Assembly (NCBI GenBank): GCA_029204225.1
Contig: CM055095.1
Location: 74,453,501-74,517,500 of the forward strand
DNA length: 64,000 nucleotides
DNA from: Diphasiastrum complanatum
Taxonomy: Eukaryota > Streptophyta > Lycopodiopsida > Lycopodiales > Lycopodiaceae
Direction: 5' to 3'
Part shown: piece after piece, positions 1-12,103 of the stretch
How the letters are laid out: every line of letters begins with the position of its first letter
How positions within the stretch are numbered: position 1 is the first letter of the stretch
Translations under genes and position numbers: made by a program
The notes under the pieces: model-generated
The model's database searches: none
The model's input: the letters and a program-made list of their open reading frames with translations, nothing else
Told to the model about the DNA's origin: nothing

Positions 1-1418
1 TACATATTTTTTGTGCATATATGTAAAACCCAAAATCTTGCAAACACTTGTAGTTTGCAACGTTCTTGAAAATTAGTGCATACTCAGAAGCCATTCACTT
101 TTAGCAATTTGACAGTATTATCACAAAATGGCTTCGATCTGGCAGAGATGGTTCCCTGTGGACTACCAAAACTACATACATTAAAGTCTTTCTCACTGCC
201 CAACTGCAAACATCATGGCAACCTCCGTTATCCGACCTCCTTTTGAGCTGAATCAAGTGTAATTAGGAAGAGACGCCCTTCACAAAGTGGAAAAGATGCA
301 CTCCTAATTTCATTTCAAGGGACTGATTTGTCACACAAAGCCATCAGCGTTTTTGACCACTTACCACCCTCGATGAGAACATGTGAAGTGTATTTTTTAT
401 GGCATCCTGGGACCTTTGCCTTTCGTCTGCAATGAATGAAAAAATGCAAGGAACTAGTGTTTTCCTTTTGCTTTGAGAAAATCTTGAAATTCTCTAGCAT
501 CCAACCAGAGTGAGTCTTGATCAACGCCTGAGCATGAAATAAATGTCAATCGAGGCATATAACAGAGGCTAAATTTTTATACAGCATCAGTCTTTTGTGG
601 TATTCATCATAGCAACAATGTGTTTAATTTGGACACATTGTGGCTGATGTTCTGTACCAAGACCCTTGAAGAAAGTAGTTGGCGCCCAATTATAACCATT
701 TCGTGCCAGCAGGACTGCCTTCAAGTGATGTGTCGGAGATTTTATGGCGTAAACCCCATCTACCAAGAGCTCAACAAAACTTATCTTGAAATTAAGGAGC
801 CATCTGGACCACATTTTAACCTGTCATTCAATATCCTAGCGGGAACTATCTCGAGTTACAATACTTCTAGTTGTCTTCCAACCATATCCATAAATGGCAG
901 ATTCCTGTCAATTTTCGATATTATGAAAACTGAAATTGTCATGTTGAGAAGTTGCAAAGCAGCCAATTTTTTTAAGAAACTCTACTAGGTCACTGTTGAG
1001 CGAATAGAGAAATTATCAAAGTTTGACTCCAACGAAGTCATGAGAGAACCAGAGGCTATCAGTCATCTCTGAAAGTGAAAGGCATTTTCTATTGCTAGAA
1101 TTTTCTGGGCAGGCAACTTTAGTTGGATGTTATTCCCGTTCTTATAGAATTGCATAAAGAGTTAATCCTGCACACAAATAAAACATACTTACAATCTCAG
1201 TTTTTATGTAAAATTGCATAGCAATGTATTCTTCAGAGTGTCTGCTATATTGAGAATAATAAGCGCGAAAGCTTTACCATCCTTTGACTTCCAATTTGAG
1301 TTGATATATTCCATAAAATCGATCAATGATATATTCCATAACTGAATGCAGTGTTGTTTTATCCTTCTTGTGGTTCTCAGCTTGTGAACTGGGTATTTAT
1401 GGCTCTTCTTCTGTGCAG
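1..1418. other. no certain gene; possible upstream part of the bL34m gene
   Basis: AT-rich sequence with only short open frames. An earlier exon of the bL34m gene could lie here, because the exon at 1419 needs one. A short + frame around 148-190 reads VPCGLPKLHTLK, loosely like the Gly-Leu-Pro segment before the conserved domain of plant mitochondrial bL34. I see no convincing donor site after it, so no exon is called. The open frame at 620-988 (+) matches nothing I recognise. Confidence 0.3.
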
Positions 1419-3655
1419 CCCATTACTTGCAAATACAAAAAGGACATATCAGCCGAGTACTATAAAACGCAAGAGGACTCATGGGTTTTTGGTTAGGTAT
1501 GTATGACCACATGGAACACTTGAAAACGAGTCAATTTGTTTCATTCCTTGTATTAGTTAACAGATTTTGGAAATTGCAAACGGCACTCATATGCAACTTC
1601 TGGAGTGGATAAATCCATTTGTTGTGTAAGTTGACAGATTTTGGAGATTGCAAATGGCACTCATAAAAATATACAACTTCTAGAGTGGATAAGTCCAGTT
1701 CATGTATTAGTTAACAGATTTTGGAAATTGCAAATGGCACTCATACACAACTTCTGAAGTGGATAAAAATATTCTATTTTTTTTGAACTGTTTGCTTTAG
1801 ATTTTTATTAGTTATTGACAAACATGCACGCACACGCACACGCACACACAACACACACACACACACATTTTTTGATTTATGCTTTTTCATATTCTTTCTT
1901 TCATGACTCAGAAATTGGAGGATTGGCCACTCCTGATTTTGAAGGTGTTTGAGCTCTTGCTTCAGTAAAGTTTTCTCAGCAGTCATTGCCATGCCTGGTA
2001 GATGTGACAAATGATAGACAATGACAAGTGTCGTTTTTTTGACATAGGTCAGATTCATTGTCGTTACTAAGCTAGCTGCAATGTACATGTATTGAGTTTT
2101 CCAATTCTAGATTTGCAATGTGGAAAGAAAAATGTAAGCTGTATAGCAAATTTTCTTAATATTTTGTGTCTGTGACATTGGCCTCCCTTATGCACTACAT
2201 GGATGCTATTACCCAAATATGCCTAGAAGGAAGTTAATTGTGTGACTGCCTTTTCTGTAGGTCTTTGTTTTCAAGAGAGGTTGACTATAATTCTGAGCTG
2301 CAAATCAGTTAAGCTTTGTTTCTGGAGTTTTCCTTGTATTCTGTGAGCTAGAACATAAAAATGTGTGTTCTTGTGCTTCTGTTGGTCGTTCATGTTTTTC
2401 ATGATGAGTAGTGGCGTAATCTTGTACATCTGCATCTGTCAAGTTTCAAAGCCCAATGTTTGTCCAATTGCAAAAGAAGTTAATCTTCGTGTCTGTCAAG
2501 TTTCAAAGCCCAATGCTTGTCCAATTGCAAAGGAAGCTATGTCTTTATCTGTTAAGTTTCAAGGTCCAATGCTTGTCCAATTGCATAAAGATTTAATTTG
2601 TAGAAGTTACCTTAATTTGTCCATCAGTGAACAATCCGGACTATAATAGCACATAGTCTCTACCTGGAAAGGTAATTTTTTGAATCTGGAATCCTAGCTA
2701 TTTGTACCAGTTGGATGTGGCAAGTTTCTGTTCTCAATTTTCCCTACAAACAGGGACTAAGAAGAGATACCGGTCCATAACCAAATCTATGACCATGAAC
2801 ATGTATAGTGGTCCATATTGACTCAGACAAAATTATGAGAGGATGTAAGCACCCCTCATAAAGCTTGGATAATATTTTTCTCAATCCACTATGTAAGTCT
2901 ACTGCAAACGAGTGCTGTGCAAATTTTTGTTACTGCAAAAGATAGTAAATATCAAGGAATTGTCTGAAAAATTCAATCTTTTGATGCATTTTTCCGCAAT
3001 CTGGTCTACAAAACTTTCCGTACAGGTTGTTGACCTGAGTCCCCCATTTTCTTTTTTTGAAAATTAGGATTATTAGGGCAACGTTTGCAAATGTAGCTCC
3101 TCTCGTAGCAAACATGGTTGCAAATGTTTGTTTGCTGATAACTAGGAATCAAGAAGCATTCTGTAAAAATTTGTTCTCTGCAGGTGGTCACATCTGATTT
3201 CCATCCTTAATTTATCAGGTTCTGGTTTTATTATGTTTTGTAAATTTTGGAGACCATTTTGTACATTGCACAAGCAGCTTCTTGTCATATCTTTAGATCA
3301 GTCCCTATTTTCTGGCTGGATGCTAGGATTAAAGAATAAACTTGGAATACGGTGATGCATTAAGTGTTTACCCTTTTGATCCTTGTTGTTTTGCGCGCGG
3401 CGATTTGTTCAGGTTGGATGAGAAATTTGCTTTTTTGCAGGAACACCTAATCCTTGCCGTTGATTATTTTCTTATGGCATGGGTCCTGGGTTCATAATCT
3501 TGAAGTGAGCCCTTTAAATTGAGCATTTGGGAAAATTGAAATATAAACTCACACATTAATGCATCTGATGTTTTGAATACAGGAAAAGGACTGTTGGAGG
3601 AAGAAGAATCCTTGCACGGAGACTAGCCAAAGGCCGACATAGACTGGCTGTATGA
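1419..3655 (+). CDS. mitochondrial-type ribosomal protein bL34 (bL34m), last two exons
   Basis: Structural protein of the large ribosomal subunit, here most like the plant mitochondrial form. Exon 1419-1496 follows an acceptor (TGTGCAG) and reads PLLANTKRTYQPSTIKRKRT then HGFLV. It ends in a split Arg codon at donor GTATGT (1497). The intron is 1497-3582 (2,086 nt) and ends ATACAG. Exon 3583-3655 completes the Arg and reads KRTVGGRRILARRLAKGRHR then LAV, stop TGA 3653-3655. Joined, this is the bL34 signature: RTYQPS, KRKR-HGF, a Gly-Arg-Arg stretch, ARR.AKGR. The short end after KGRHR fits plant mitochondrial bL34 rather than the plastid form, which has a longer tail. Splicing keeps the frame and both sites are canonical. 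The targeting-peptide exon(s) are not identified and may be upstream of the window. Confidence 0.88.
1554..1770. repeat. three-copy tandem repeat (74-80 bp) in the bL34m intron
   Basis: Units start at 1554, 1628 and 1708. Each carries GTTAACAGATTTTGGA or a close variant, then a block reading GCACTCAT and CTTCTGGAGTGGATAA. The copies differ by substitutions and small indels. Confidence 0.85.
1829..1866. repeat. (CA)n-rich microsatellite
   Basis: Alternating CA with a few interruptions (CACGCACACG) inside the bL34m intron. Confidence 0.9.
2437..2595. repeat. three-copy tandem repeat (56-57 bp) in the bL34m intron
   Basis: Units start at 2437, 2494 and 2550. The shared core is TGTCAAGTTTCAAAGCCCAA followed by TGCTTGTCCAATTGCA. 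The third unit is the most diverged. Confidence 0.88.
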
Positions 3656-5150
3656 TGGATGATGGTTTATCTGTCCTTCGAACAACTTGGATGAGTTGAA
3701 CTCGTGAACTGAGAGATTGCTGTCTGAACTTTTTATACATGGGTGGGATCAGCAGTAATAGTTTCTAGATACAAATCTAACTAGTCTACTCAGTGGTCGT
3801 TGTTCAAGATTTACCACTTGGTACATAAATAACTTGAGAGCTTGGCAATATGGTTGCATCTCAGATCTATACCCCACTGTGCATAGCACTTGAATGTCTT
3901 TGAGGCTTACATTGGTCTATTGATTATATTACAAAACCGAGGAGTGATCATAGGTTCCACTTTCTTGTTTCTTGCATTTCCATGCCATGAATGTGCCTTG
4001 TGTCTTGACTGCCATTTTAACATTTGTATAAATCAAATGTTGGTCATTCTTATGGCCAAAGTTTGTGGAGTAGCATTCTTCTTATAAACTCCTTTCTACG
4101 GGGTCAAATCTGATTCAATGTTGTCCTATTTTGTAATATTTCAATTTATTCATTTGTGACTCGTATACAATTGTTGAGGAGACTGGATAAGATTGTCTGT
4201 GGTTTGCTTTGCCTACAGATCAGAAAAGTTGCAATTTCTGAACAAAAAAGTAGTGAAATGACTGCTTTCTCTTGCTGTAAGCTAATTCTTGTGCTCAGAT
4301 TCTGAAGAAAAAACTCATCATGAGAATGTGTCACATACCTGACAACTCAACAATACAAAATGTAAGCTTTTTGTGGGTGTTTTGCACTAGGAGTCATCCT
4401 TTACTCTTTTGGAGGAGATCCAGATTAGAGGGAACCAGATATACTTATTAGCTTTTCTTCAACACCCCTGTAAAGATCCTAGCATTGCATCTCCAAACTG
4501 TCAACTATCATTTGATACTCTCAAAGTCTAAGTGACCATTGATCAAATATTATGTTTACTTTGAAAACGCTTTCTTGTTGATATTGATGATAGTGATATT
4601 GGAGTTTGTGCTCTCTTTTGCCAGGATCGTGGTGTCATTGCTATGAGTCTAGAAAATTTAGTTCTTATGAAAACGCTATACCACCATGAAGTACCTATAA
4701 GCTGTGGCTTTTGGTGCCATACAAACAGGAACGGAAACCTGGGAAGTGCTGTGAGGAGTGGAAATTTTTGGTGTGTTTGCCAAAGCTTAGACAGTATGAA
4801 ATTAAATTATTCACATGGCTGGACACTAGCTGAATCATGTATTTGGACTGGCAATGAATGTGGAGGTTAAGAGAGAATTCATTCTTATATAGATTCTGTA
4901 GAAAAGGGCTTCATTAATTTGCATTGTGGAACAGTTACATATTAAAGAAAAATTCTGCGAACAAAGCTTTCCTTTGAAATTCACAAATTGTTAGCTCACT
5001 GCATGATTGACAAGTTGCTCTTATAATCAAAGATTGAATATCTGCTTATTTGGTTGTATCGCACTTTCATTTGAACATGCATCAAAATGCCAATAGTAAG
5101 TAAGCTTATATTATCAAAATCAAGATTGAGAGCAATGAAGACAACGTGCA
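3656..5150. other. 3' flank of bL34m, no gene seen
   Basis: Contains the 3' UTR of bL34m and AT-rich intergenic DNA. Only short open frames (for example 3890-4087 and 4643-4870, +) with no recognisable motif. No strong polyadenylation signal could be fixed. Confidence 0.5.
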
Positions 5151-5282
5151 GTTGTAAATGGGCCTTCATTTGTTGGTTATCAATAATCTGGGTAGTTAAT
5201 CCATTAGATCTGAACAGTTATAAATGGGCCTTCATTTGTTGGTTATCAATAATCTGGGTAGTTAATCCATTAGATCTGAACG
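5151..5282. repeat. 66-bp tandem duplication
   Basis: Two nearly identical copies start at 5151 and 5217. Both contain AAATGGGCCTTCATTTGTTG and end near TTAGATCTGAAC. High identity suggests a recent duplication. Confidence 0.9.
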
Positions 5283-5413
5283 TTTTTAGGTGAATTGCTC
5301 TTTAATAGTGCTTATAAAGTCATGCTTTTTTGTAATTAGAATCGTCTGCAGACTATAATAGTGCATCATGATGTTTATAATTCAGAACCCTTTAGAAATG
5401 ACAAATATGGGGC

Positions 5414-5414
<1 letters not shown>

Positions 5415-5457
<43 letters not shown>

Positions 5458-5481
5458 TGTACACACACACATACATGCCTC

Positions 5482-5550
<69 letters not shown>
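5415..5550. repeat. compound microsatellite (GT)n-(AC)n-(GA)n
   Basis: A (GT)n run from about 5415, a short inverted (AC)n run at 5461-5471, then (GA)n at about 5484-5550. Open frames crossing it are low-complexity Cys-Val or Arg-Glu repeats and are not genes. Confidence 0.95.
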
Positions 5551-5553
<3 letters not shown>

Positions 5554-6288
5554 TTTTGGCAAGTACCTTGAAATGATAAAATCCACAAATTCTAATGTCT
5601 CAAAGAAGAATATGCCTTTGATTTGGAAGAAATGAGAACTTGAATTAAACATATGACAAATGATTCTTTTGACAATATAAATGACAAGTATTATGCAGAT
5701 CACATCGTCTTTATGCACACTATAGAGAGACCAAGATGGGTTCTCGGAAATTACACAAAGCATTTAACTAATGAATAATCTGAAGACTGCTTACTTCCAC
5801 CAAAAAATAGCTAAACATTTGGTCATAGGGCATGGTATGGTTGACAAGAGGGTTGGTGCTTAAAGTTTGGACTGTCAACATTATGAATTTTAGCCTTGTG
5901 GGTCAATAGGTCCTTTCTATTGCAAGTTTATCTTCCACAATGAGGATGAATAGTCCTAGAAAATCTAATTTTGAGTGACCTTTTCGCTCTCCAAAGAGTG
6001 GTTTCTATGGAGAAATAAGACAACACTTTCAAAAAATCATGCCTACACTTACCAAAAATCCGAAATCGATGGCTTCGCTCCCCATGAAGCTCAACCCCCC
6101 CTGGCACCATGTTATCGCTGAGCAAATGCCTGTCGACTATTCACACACGAAGATCCAACTCCGATAGCCGACTATAAAAAAAATTGCCGCCTCCATGGCT
6201 GGCGCGTTTCTGGCCGCGAGAAGTGGGCAACAAAAATTATCATTCTGGTTTTTTTTGGTTTAGCACGTTTCGGGTGATGAACTCTTAG

Positions 6289-6291
<3 letters not shown>
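5551..6291. other. no gene seen
   Basis: AT-rich sequence. The segment around 6060-6125 carries CTGGCACCATGTTATC, which on the minus strand resembles a retroelement LTR end joined to a primer-binding site, but the rest of an LTR is not recognisable. Confidence 0.4.

Positions 6292-6380
<89 letters not shown>
6292..6380. repeat. (TC)n microsatellite, about 89 bp
   Basis: Perfect CT dinucleotide run, directly left of the copia F leader remnant. Confidence 0.95.
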
Positions 6381-6386
<6 letters not shown>

Positions 6387-7030
6387 TCACATACACAAAT
6401 AAAGAAGAAGTAATTATTGACACCACAAAGAGCAACTCTCATAGTGACATGTATTGAAACAAATCACAAATAAATACTTCAAATTAACCTTTCTTTTAGG
6501 CTCCTTGTAGATGGTTGAAATCAAAAAAGAAATCACAAAGATATGGAACATTCTATCCTCCCCTTTTTCTCTTCTTTCTAGCAATTCTTAGCACATAGAA
6601 TCTTGATTTCTTGATCACAATAGATCTAAACACAATATGATGAACTTTTTCCAACACCTAAGATTGAAATGCACTCTTAAAAAGTCCAGCAACATGAAAG
6701 TCAAGAGATCATACCAAATTTAGGGTTTTTCAAAAAATGCAAAATATTGAATCAAGAAGAATCTAGATGCAAAAGCTAGAATCTTGATATGACATCTACT
6801 AGAATGTTTAATTTTCTACCATAGGCAATCCAAATTCTAGTGAATGGATTCAAAAATCAGCCAACTACAAGTGATTTGACCTAAAATGGTGATAGGATCA
6901 CAAAGATCTGCTTTCTATGCTTCCAACAACTTGATTTGTGTGTGTAGAGCCTCCAAATCCACAAAGAATTTATGGTGCCCTCAAATCCACCACTAGATAT
7001 GGTTGAATTCACAAATTTGACCTTCAATCT

Positions 7031-7042
7031 GCGCTGATACCA
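7031..7042 (-). other. primer-binding site of element F
   Basis: On the minus strand TGGTATCAGCGC follows the LTR directly. It is a one-base variant of the tRNA-iMet-type site TGGTATCAGAGC of plant copia elements. Confidence 0.8.
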
Positions 7043-7694
7043 TGTGAAAATTACAGATCCAAAATGCAGTTAATGGATCTTTGATCTTGGGTCAATTTGA
7101 TCAACACATCTAGAACTAGTTAGAAGGTAGAAATCACCAATTTTAGCATGCTAGTCTTGCATAAATCACAAAGATCTGATCATGAACATCAAAATACAGT
7201 AAGGTACTATCCTTGTCTGTACAGCAGCAACAACCTACTGTCCTTCACATGTGTGGATTCAAGATTTACAAGAAAATCAACATTCTACACATGGAAACTC
7301 AAGATACATGAGAAAATGATATGAGATGGAGATAGAATTAACAAAGATGAGATCTCCACATGAATGATCAACATATGATTATGTTCTCCACACTGTTGCA
7401 GCTATTTATAACAACCATAATGTCATTTGGCCCTATTCTCCAACTATGTCCTAAAATGGCAACTTCTAGGTACTTAACCAAAAACCTAGAAATTATGGTC
7501 CAAATGCAATGTACCAAAATTAACCAATTAGAATGGGTCCAAACAAGACATCATCCACTTAGCTACTTGTTAAAAATAGTAATAACACTATTTAGAGCTT
7601 TATTGACATTTATGAAACTAACTCTAAGTTGAGATTTCACTTTGGCCTCCAAAATTGCCAGTTAAAATGTTGAAACTAGTTGACAATTTTCACA
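7043..7694 (-). repeat. 5' LTR of element F (652 bp)
   Basis: Runs from TGTGAAAATT on the + strand to CAATTTTCACA, so the ends form the inverted repeat expected of an LTR. Its length is close to the B (648-650) and D (632) LTRs. It holds the family block ACATGTGTGGATTCAAG (7249-7265). Confidence 0.8.
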
Positions 7695-9155
7695 ATTTCT
7701 TCTATCGATGTTGCCATCTACTTTGTACTTGATCTTGAAGATCCATTTGCAATCGATAATCTTTGTGCCTGTAGGAAACTTTGTGTGAGTGCTTCTTCGA
7801 TTGTGTTCGATTCCAATGACAAATAGTGAGCATACTCATCAGTAAATATGACAGGTTGACTTTTGATTCATGTCAATCTTCTGGGAGGTGCTTCTGGTTA
7901 TCAAATTTGATTATGTGTTGGTTGTGTCAGTTGTTTCTGAGTTGCATCTTCTTGATATCTTATGAGTTTGATTGTATAGGCGGGTACTTGAAAAAATTGA
8001 TGTTGAATTTAAATATTCATCAGTATTTGAGACAAGAACGACATGTAGAATCTAGTTCTTGTCCTTCAAGTCAATAAATTGATCTTCAAGAATTGTAACA
8101 TCCTTGCTTGTGAAAACTTTACAAGTTATAGGATTATATAGTCTATAAATGCCATTCCAAGAAGAAATGATGCATGAGTGATCTTGCATTTGGCAGATTC
8201 GACTAACGTTTTGTTCTTTCTCTTTGCAAGTCCATTAGACTGAGGAGAATATGAAGAAACATATTAATTTTCAATACCATTTGTCGAACAATATTCCTTG
8301 AATGCATTTGATATATATTCATCGCCATTTTCAGTTCTTAGAGCTTTGAGCTTTCATCCTGTCTGTAGCTCATCATGCTCTTTATAAATTTTGAAAAAGT
8401 GGAAGGCTTCAGATTTGTACTTCATAAAATAAACAACAACTCTTCTCAAATAATAAGAATTTAGCATCAAGTCATAATGGTGTCTACATCGGCCCACATA
8501 CATCTGAATGAATTATGTCTAATAGATTTCTAGATACATGTTCTTGATTCGACTTAAAAGGCCTTCTAGTCTGCTTTCCTATAGTAGATTGGAGGGTCGC
8601 TAGTGAAAATCAGGAACTAAAGAATGTTTAGACATATTAGCAATAGATACATGATTCAAGTGCCCAGGTCTATAATAAAAAATCAATTTTACATTAATAA
8701 AAGCTAAGCTACTTACCACACGATCAATCACGGAATAGTAATGAGTAAGTCGATATAGATATCCTTGTCTTTTTTTGAATGCAAGGACTCTCTTCTCTTT
8801 ATCGAGAATTTTACAAGAATCTGATCCAAACTCTACCTTATGTTCTAAATCAGTGATTATGTTGATAGAAAATAGATTAGTTGTCAAATTTGGAATACAA
8901 TACTTTTGGAATTAGTTTGGAGTGTCCATTTGAAAATTCAACTTGACAGTACCTTCACCTTCATTCATATGTGGCAGTTCTCTCCAAGGTAAATGAATTT
9001 CTTTGTATTATAGGCCGAGAATAGTCGTGGAACCATTCTTGATGGCTTGTCATGTGCTGTGTTGCTCCAATTCATGTTGTTGATCGACATTGTGAGGATT
9101 CACCATGAATGCATTCTATTCAAGATCATCTTCGAGGTTTTATTGCATTTCTGTA
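7695..9155 (-). pseudogene. copia A1: decayed protease-integrase-RT fragment (H family)
   Basis: Minus-strand Ty1-copia pol remnant, read right to left. Protease remnant at about 9010-9070 (GATQHMTSHQEW, with the catalytic Asp region lost). Pre-integrase at 8600-8887 (RQGYLYRLTHYYS, then HLNHVSIANMSKH). Integrase relics at about 8130-8600. RT amino-terminal relic at about 7700-7830, parallel to 58850-58960 of element H. Stops and indels run throughout and no LTR is attached. It abuts element F on the left and element D on the right. Confidence 0.7.
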
Positions 9156-10623
9156 ACTACATTGGTTGCCAACCTTTGGGTTGATAGATTGTCATAGAAG
9201 ATGATTGGGCTCTCTGAAAATCCAGCAAGTGAAGATCCTTGATCATCCTGTTGATTTCTACCATCTCCTTTGTGCAATGTGTAAGAGCTTTGTACTCGAC
9301 CTCACTAGATGACAATGAGATAGTGGCTTGTTTCTTCGACATCCATGATATAGCTCCATCACTTATGAAAATACAATGAGCACTAATGTATTTCCTATCT
9401 ATTATATCTCCAGCAAAGTCTGAATATGAAAATCCAAACAAGTTAGATGATGATCCCTCATACAATATTCCAAAATCTCAAGTTTCAATGATGTATTTCA
9501 AAACTTGTTTCCCTAGCTTCCAATGCTCTTCACTAGGATCTTGCATGAATGCCTCAATCTCCCAACACAATAGCTTAGATTTGGTCTTGTAATGGTTAGA
9601 TAGATGAGTGAACCAACTAGCTTCCTATAGAGATAATGTCCTTGAAGGATCTTTCATTACCTCTTATAGTTAGCTTTACATTAGACTCCATAAGTGTTTC
9701 ACAAGATTTTGCATCTACCATATGAAATCTTTCTAGAATGGAATTAGCATACTTCTCTTGACAAATGAAAGCATATTGAGAAGATCTAATCACTTCTATT
9801 CCTAAAATGTAATGCAACTCCACATCTTGATTGTCTCCACCACTCAAGATGATAACATCCATATAGATTAGCAAAATGGTAACATCATTTCTAGCAAACC
9901 TATAATAAAGTGAGTGATCATACTCACTCATAACAAAGCCTTGAGAGAGTAAAAAAGTGTTAAGCTTAGCATACCAACTCCTTGGTGCTCGCTTGAGGCC
10001 ATATAAGCTCTTTTGTAGAAAACACACATGATTTGGCTTTGTAGGTGAAATGTCGGGTTGTTCCATGTACCATTCAAAAAAGCATTTGTAATGTCCAATT
10101 GCCATAGATCCCATCCATAAAGAGTAGCAAGATAGACCCGAATGCTTACCATCTTTGCCACAGGTGCAAAGGTTTCATCATAGTCAATACCCTGTTCTTG
10201 AGCATATCCTTTTGCCACCAACCTTGCCTTGTACTTATTGATAGATTCATCTTGTTTTGAATTCACCTTGAAGATCCATTTGCATCCAATATCTTTCTTG
10301 TCCTTAGGTAACTCCACCAATCTCCATGTTTCGTTCTTCATAAGAGCTTGATACTCAAGATCCATTGCTTGGATCCACTCCTCTTTCTTTCTTGCTTCAT
10401 CTACACATGTAGGTTCATCAAAAGAGGTTAGGAAATTAACATGATTTTCAGAAACTACTTGCTTACCTTTCTCATCATATGTGAGCCTTGAAGGCATTTG
10501 TCTTTCCCTTGATGTTCTCATTGGCTTTTGACTTGATGAAGGTCCATCATCATCACCATCTAAAGTAGGATCCTTTACATCAACATCAAGAATGTTAGAT
10601 CCATCCACATCACCATCAATAAT
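9156..10623 (-). pseudogene. copia element D, 3' part (RT/RNase H), left of nested element C
   Basis: Minus-strand pol 3' half. The linker at 10140-10608 has the element-family SSSQK and SRLTYDEKGKQV segments, then WRLVELPKDKKDIGCKWIFKV of the RT start, KARLVAKGYAQEQGIDYDET and FAPVAKMV. RT at 9617-10114 has SLYGLKRAPRSWYAKLN and MDVIIL where YVDDIIL is expected, so the catalytic Asp pair is damaged. RNase H relic at 9157-9465 (ISWMSKKQATISLSSSEVEY). Several internal deletions compared with element B. The 3' LTR is absent. The sequence stops at 10623 because element C is inserted, and resumes at 22102. Confidence 0.88.
10619..10623. other. target site duplication of element C, left copy
   Basis: ATAAT directly before the LTR start. 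The same five bases follow the right LTR at 22102-22106. Confidence 0.9.
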
Positions 10624-11330
10624 TGTGAAGATTACTAAAATATTATCTTCCTATCTCGAGTTTGGGGCCATGTCCATGGTGATTTCCACTAAATTTCATG
10701 TTGTACATAAAAGGAGTGTGAATTGAGCACATATCTTTCTAGTGTAGCTTGGATTTGAGTTAGATAGGTTCTATTTTGATGACATGCAATAGTTTAGATA
10801 ACATGCAAAGTCATACTGTATGCATGCAAGCCACATGCAATTAGTGCATGCAACACGCAAAGTAGTTTCAGTGATCTACACATGTCTAGGCAGTTTTATG
10901 AGTTGACATGCAGTACATGCAACATACATGCACGTAGTTACACATGTGGATCTGTGGTAGGTGAATTAGTTCAGTTAAGTGGACTTTCCATGCAACTCCA
11001 CTGTAGGGAAAGTTGGGCATGTTTTGCCATATTGTGAATATTGAGATTTTGGTGTTTTGGACTCAGTCTCTCTCTACCCGAGTTATTCATGCTTGATTTT
11101 CTCTCTCTACTTGAGAGCAGCCTTTTTTTCCCATACTGAACACTTAGAATTATTTTTGACATTCATTTCTCATAGTGAAGAGTTAGATTTTTCCATCAGA
11201 TGTATGCCATTGTGCTCTTGCCTTAGATTTTTCAAGCATACTGTTCTTTGATCAATCTTGTGCAATCACAACACCTCAGTAAGATCCTGTAAGGTGTGTG
11301 GTGAGGTTCACACATGCTAAAAACTTCACA
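10624..11330 (+). repeat. 5' LTR of element C (707 bp)
   Basis: Starts TGTGAAG and ends CTTCACA, a perfect 7-bp terminal inverted repeat. It matches the 3' LTR at 21389-22101. The U3 region carries eight CATGCA motifs between 10783 and 10932. Confidence 0.95.
10783..10932. promoter_or_regulatory. cluster of eight CATGCA (RY) motifs in U3 of the C LTR
   Basis: CATGCA occurs at 10783, 10802, 10823, 10834, 10847, 10907, 10916 and 10927. In plants CATGCA is the core of the RY element bound by B3-domain factors of the ABI3/FUS3/LEC2 group. A role here is inferred. The 3' LTR keeps most of the motifs. Confidence 0.5.
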
Positions 11331-11342
11331 TGGTATCAGAGC
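11331..11342 (+). other. primer-binding site of element C
   Basis: TGGTATCAGAGC directly after the LTR, the usual tRNA-iMet complement of plant copia elements. Confidence 0.93.
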
Positions 11343-12103
11343 TTCATGATTTAAAGAGGTGAGAGTGTATACATCAGATCATCAGTGTTTTTGCTTGCAG
11401 GGGCTCGGATTTGGAGAGGGATTCAAACTCGGTGAGAAACAAGCAATCTGAGGATCATAAGTGGATCAAATCAAGGCTAATCTGATCCAACGAAGCTTTG
11501 TACGGACAGAGAGCTCACACGTGTGAAATCAGCCCTCATTAATGAGTGCTACTTCTCAAGGAATGATCCAAATTTGATGTTCTATAGCTTGTTGGATAGG
11601 TATTGAAGAGTAGAATGTGTTGCTCTTGTTTATAAATCAATTTGATTTGTTTTTAGAAGATTTTTAGGCAATCAGAGAGTTTGAGAGGGTACTCAACTCG
11701 TGGGATATGCCAAAGTGAACACACATATGTCTTTTTCACCATTTTCATCAATTTTCACTGTCAATCAAGTAGAATTGGATAGAAGTGAGTGTTCTGAGGG
11801 CTTAGACTTTTCATTTCACACATATTACTGTGTTTGAGTTGAAAGTAAGTTTCTAGAGAGTTTATCAGTACTTTCAAACTCGTGGGAGAGATAGACTTCT
11901 TGCTTGCATGTGCTTCTTCTTTTGTGACTGAAGCAAGATCCAAATTCAAGATAGATTGATTTTTAGTGTTGAGAATTTGTTCTCACATATGTTGCTAGAT
12001 TTCATAGGGTGGATCAACATCTGTGTTAGATCCTACATTGGGATAGCAAGCAACATTCTTTCAACTCCATTTTTTATCATTACTAGAATTTCTTATAAAG
12101 AAG
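11343..12103 (+). other. untranslated leader of element C
   Basis: Sequence between primer site and gag start. It is about 760 nt, has no long open frame, and carries repeated GAGAGTTT/ACTCGTGG-type phrases. Confidence 0.7.

Larger units (their letters stand above)
6480..7694 (-). mobile_element. copia element F: 5' LTR plus leader, body lost
   Basis: The leader segment at 6520-7042 is related to the D leader at about 23400-24040 (shared AATCACAAAGATATGG and a TGATCTATC-like block). It joins primer site and LTR at 7031-7694. Gag and pol are missing, so this is a 5' fragment running leftwards. It belongs to a subfamily related to B, D, E and G. Confidence 0.75.

Noticed and set aside
620-988. 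122-codon open frame (+) as a gene
   Set aside because: No recognisable motif and AT-rich codons; an opposing frame overlaps. It probably lies upstream of or in an intron of bL34m.
5361-5763. Open frames made of Cys-Val, Arg-Glu or Ser-Leu repeats
   Set aside because: They are translations of the (GT)n and (GA)n microsatellites; the same holds for 6260-6442 and 45037-45620.
6060-6125. LTR end and primer site on the minus strand (ACATGGTGCCAGG)
   Set aside because: Only a few bases match, with no partner LTR and no coding sequence next to it.
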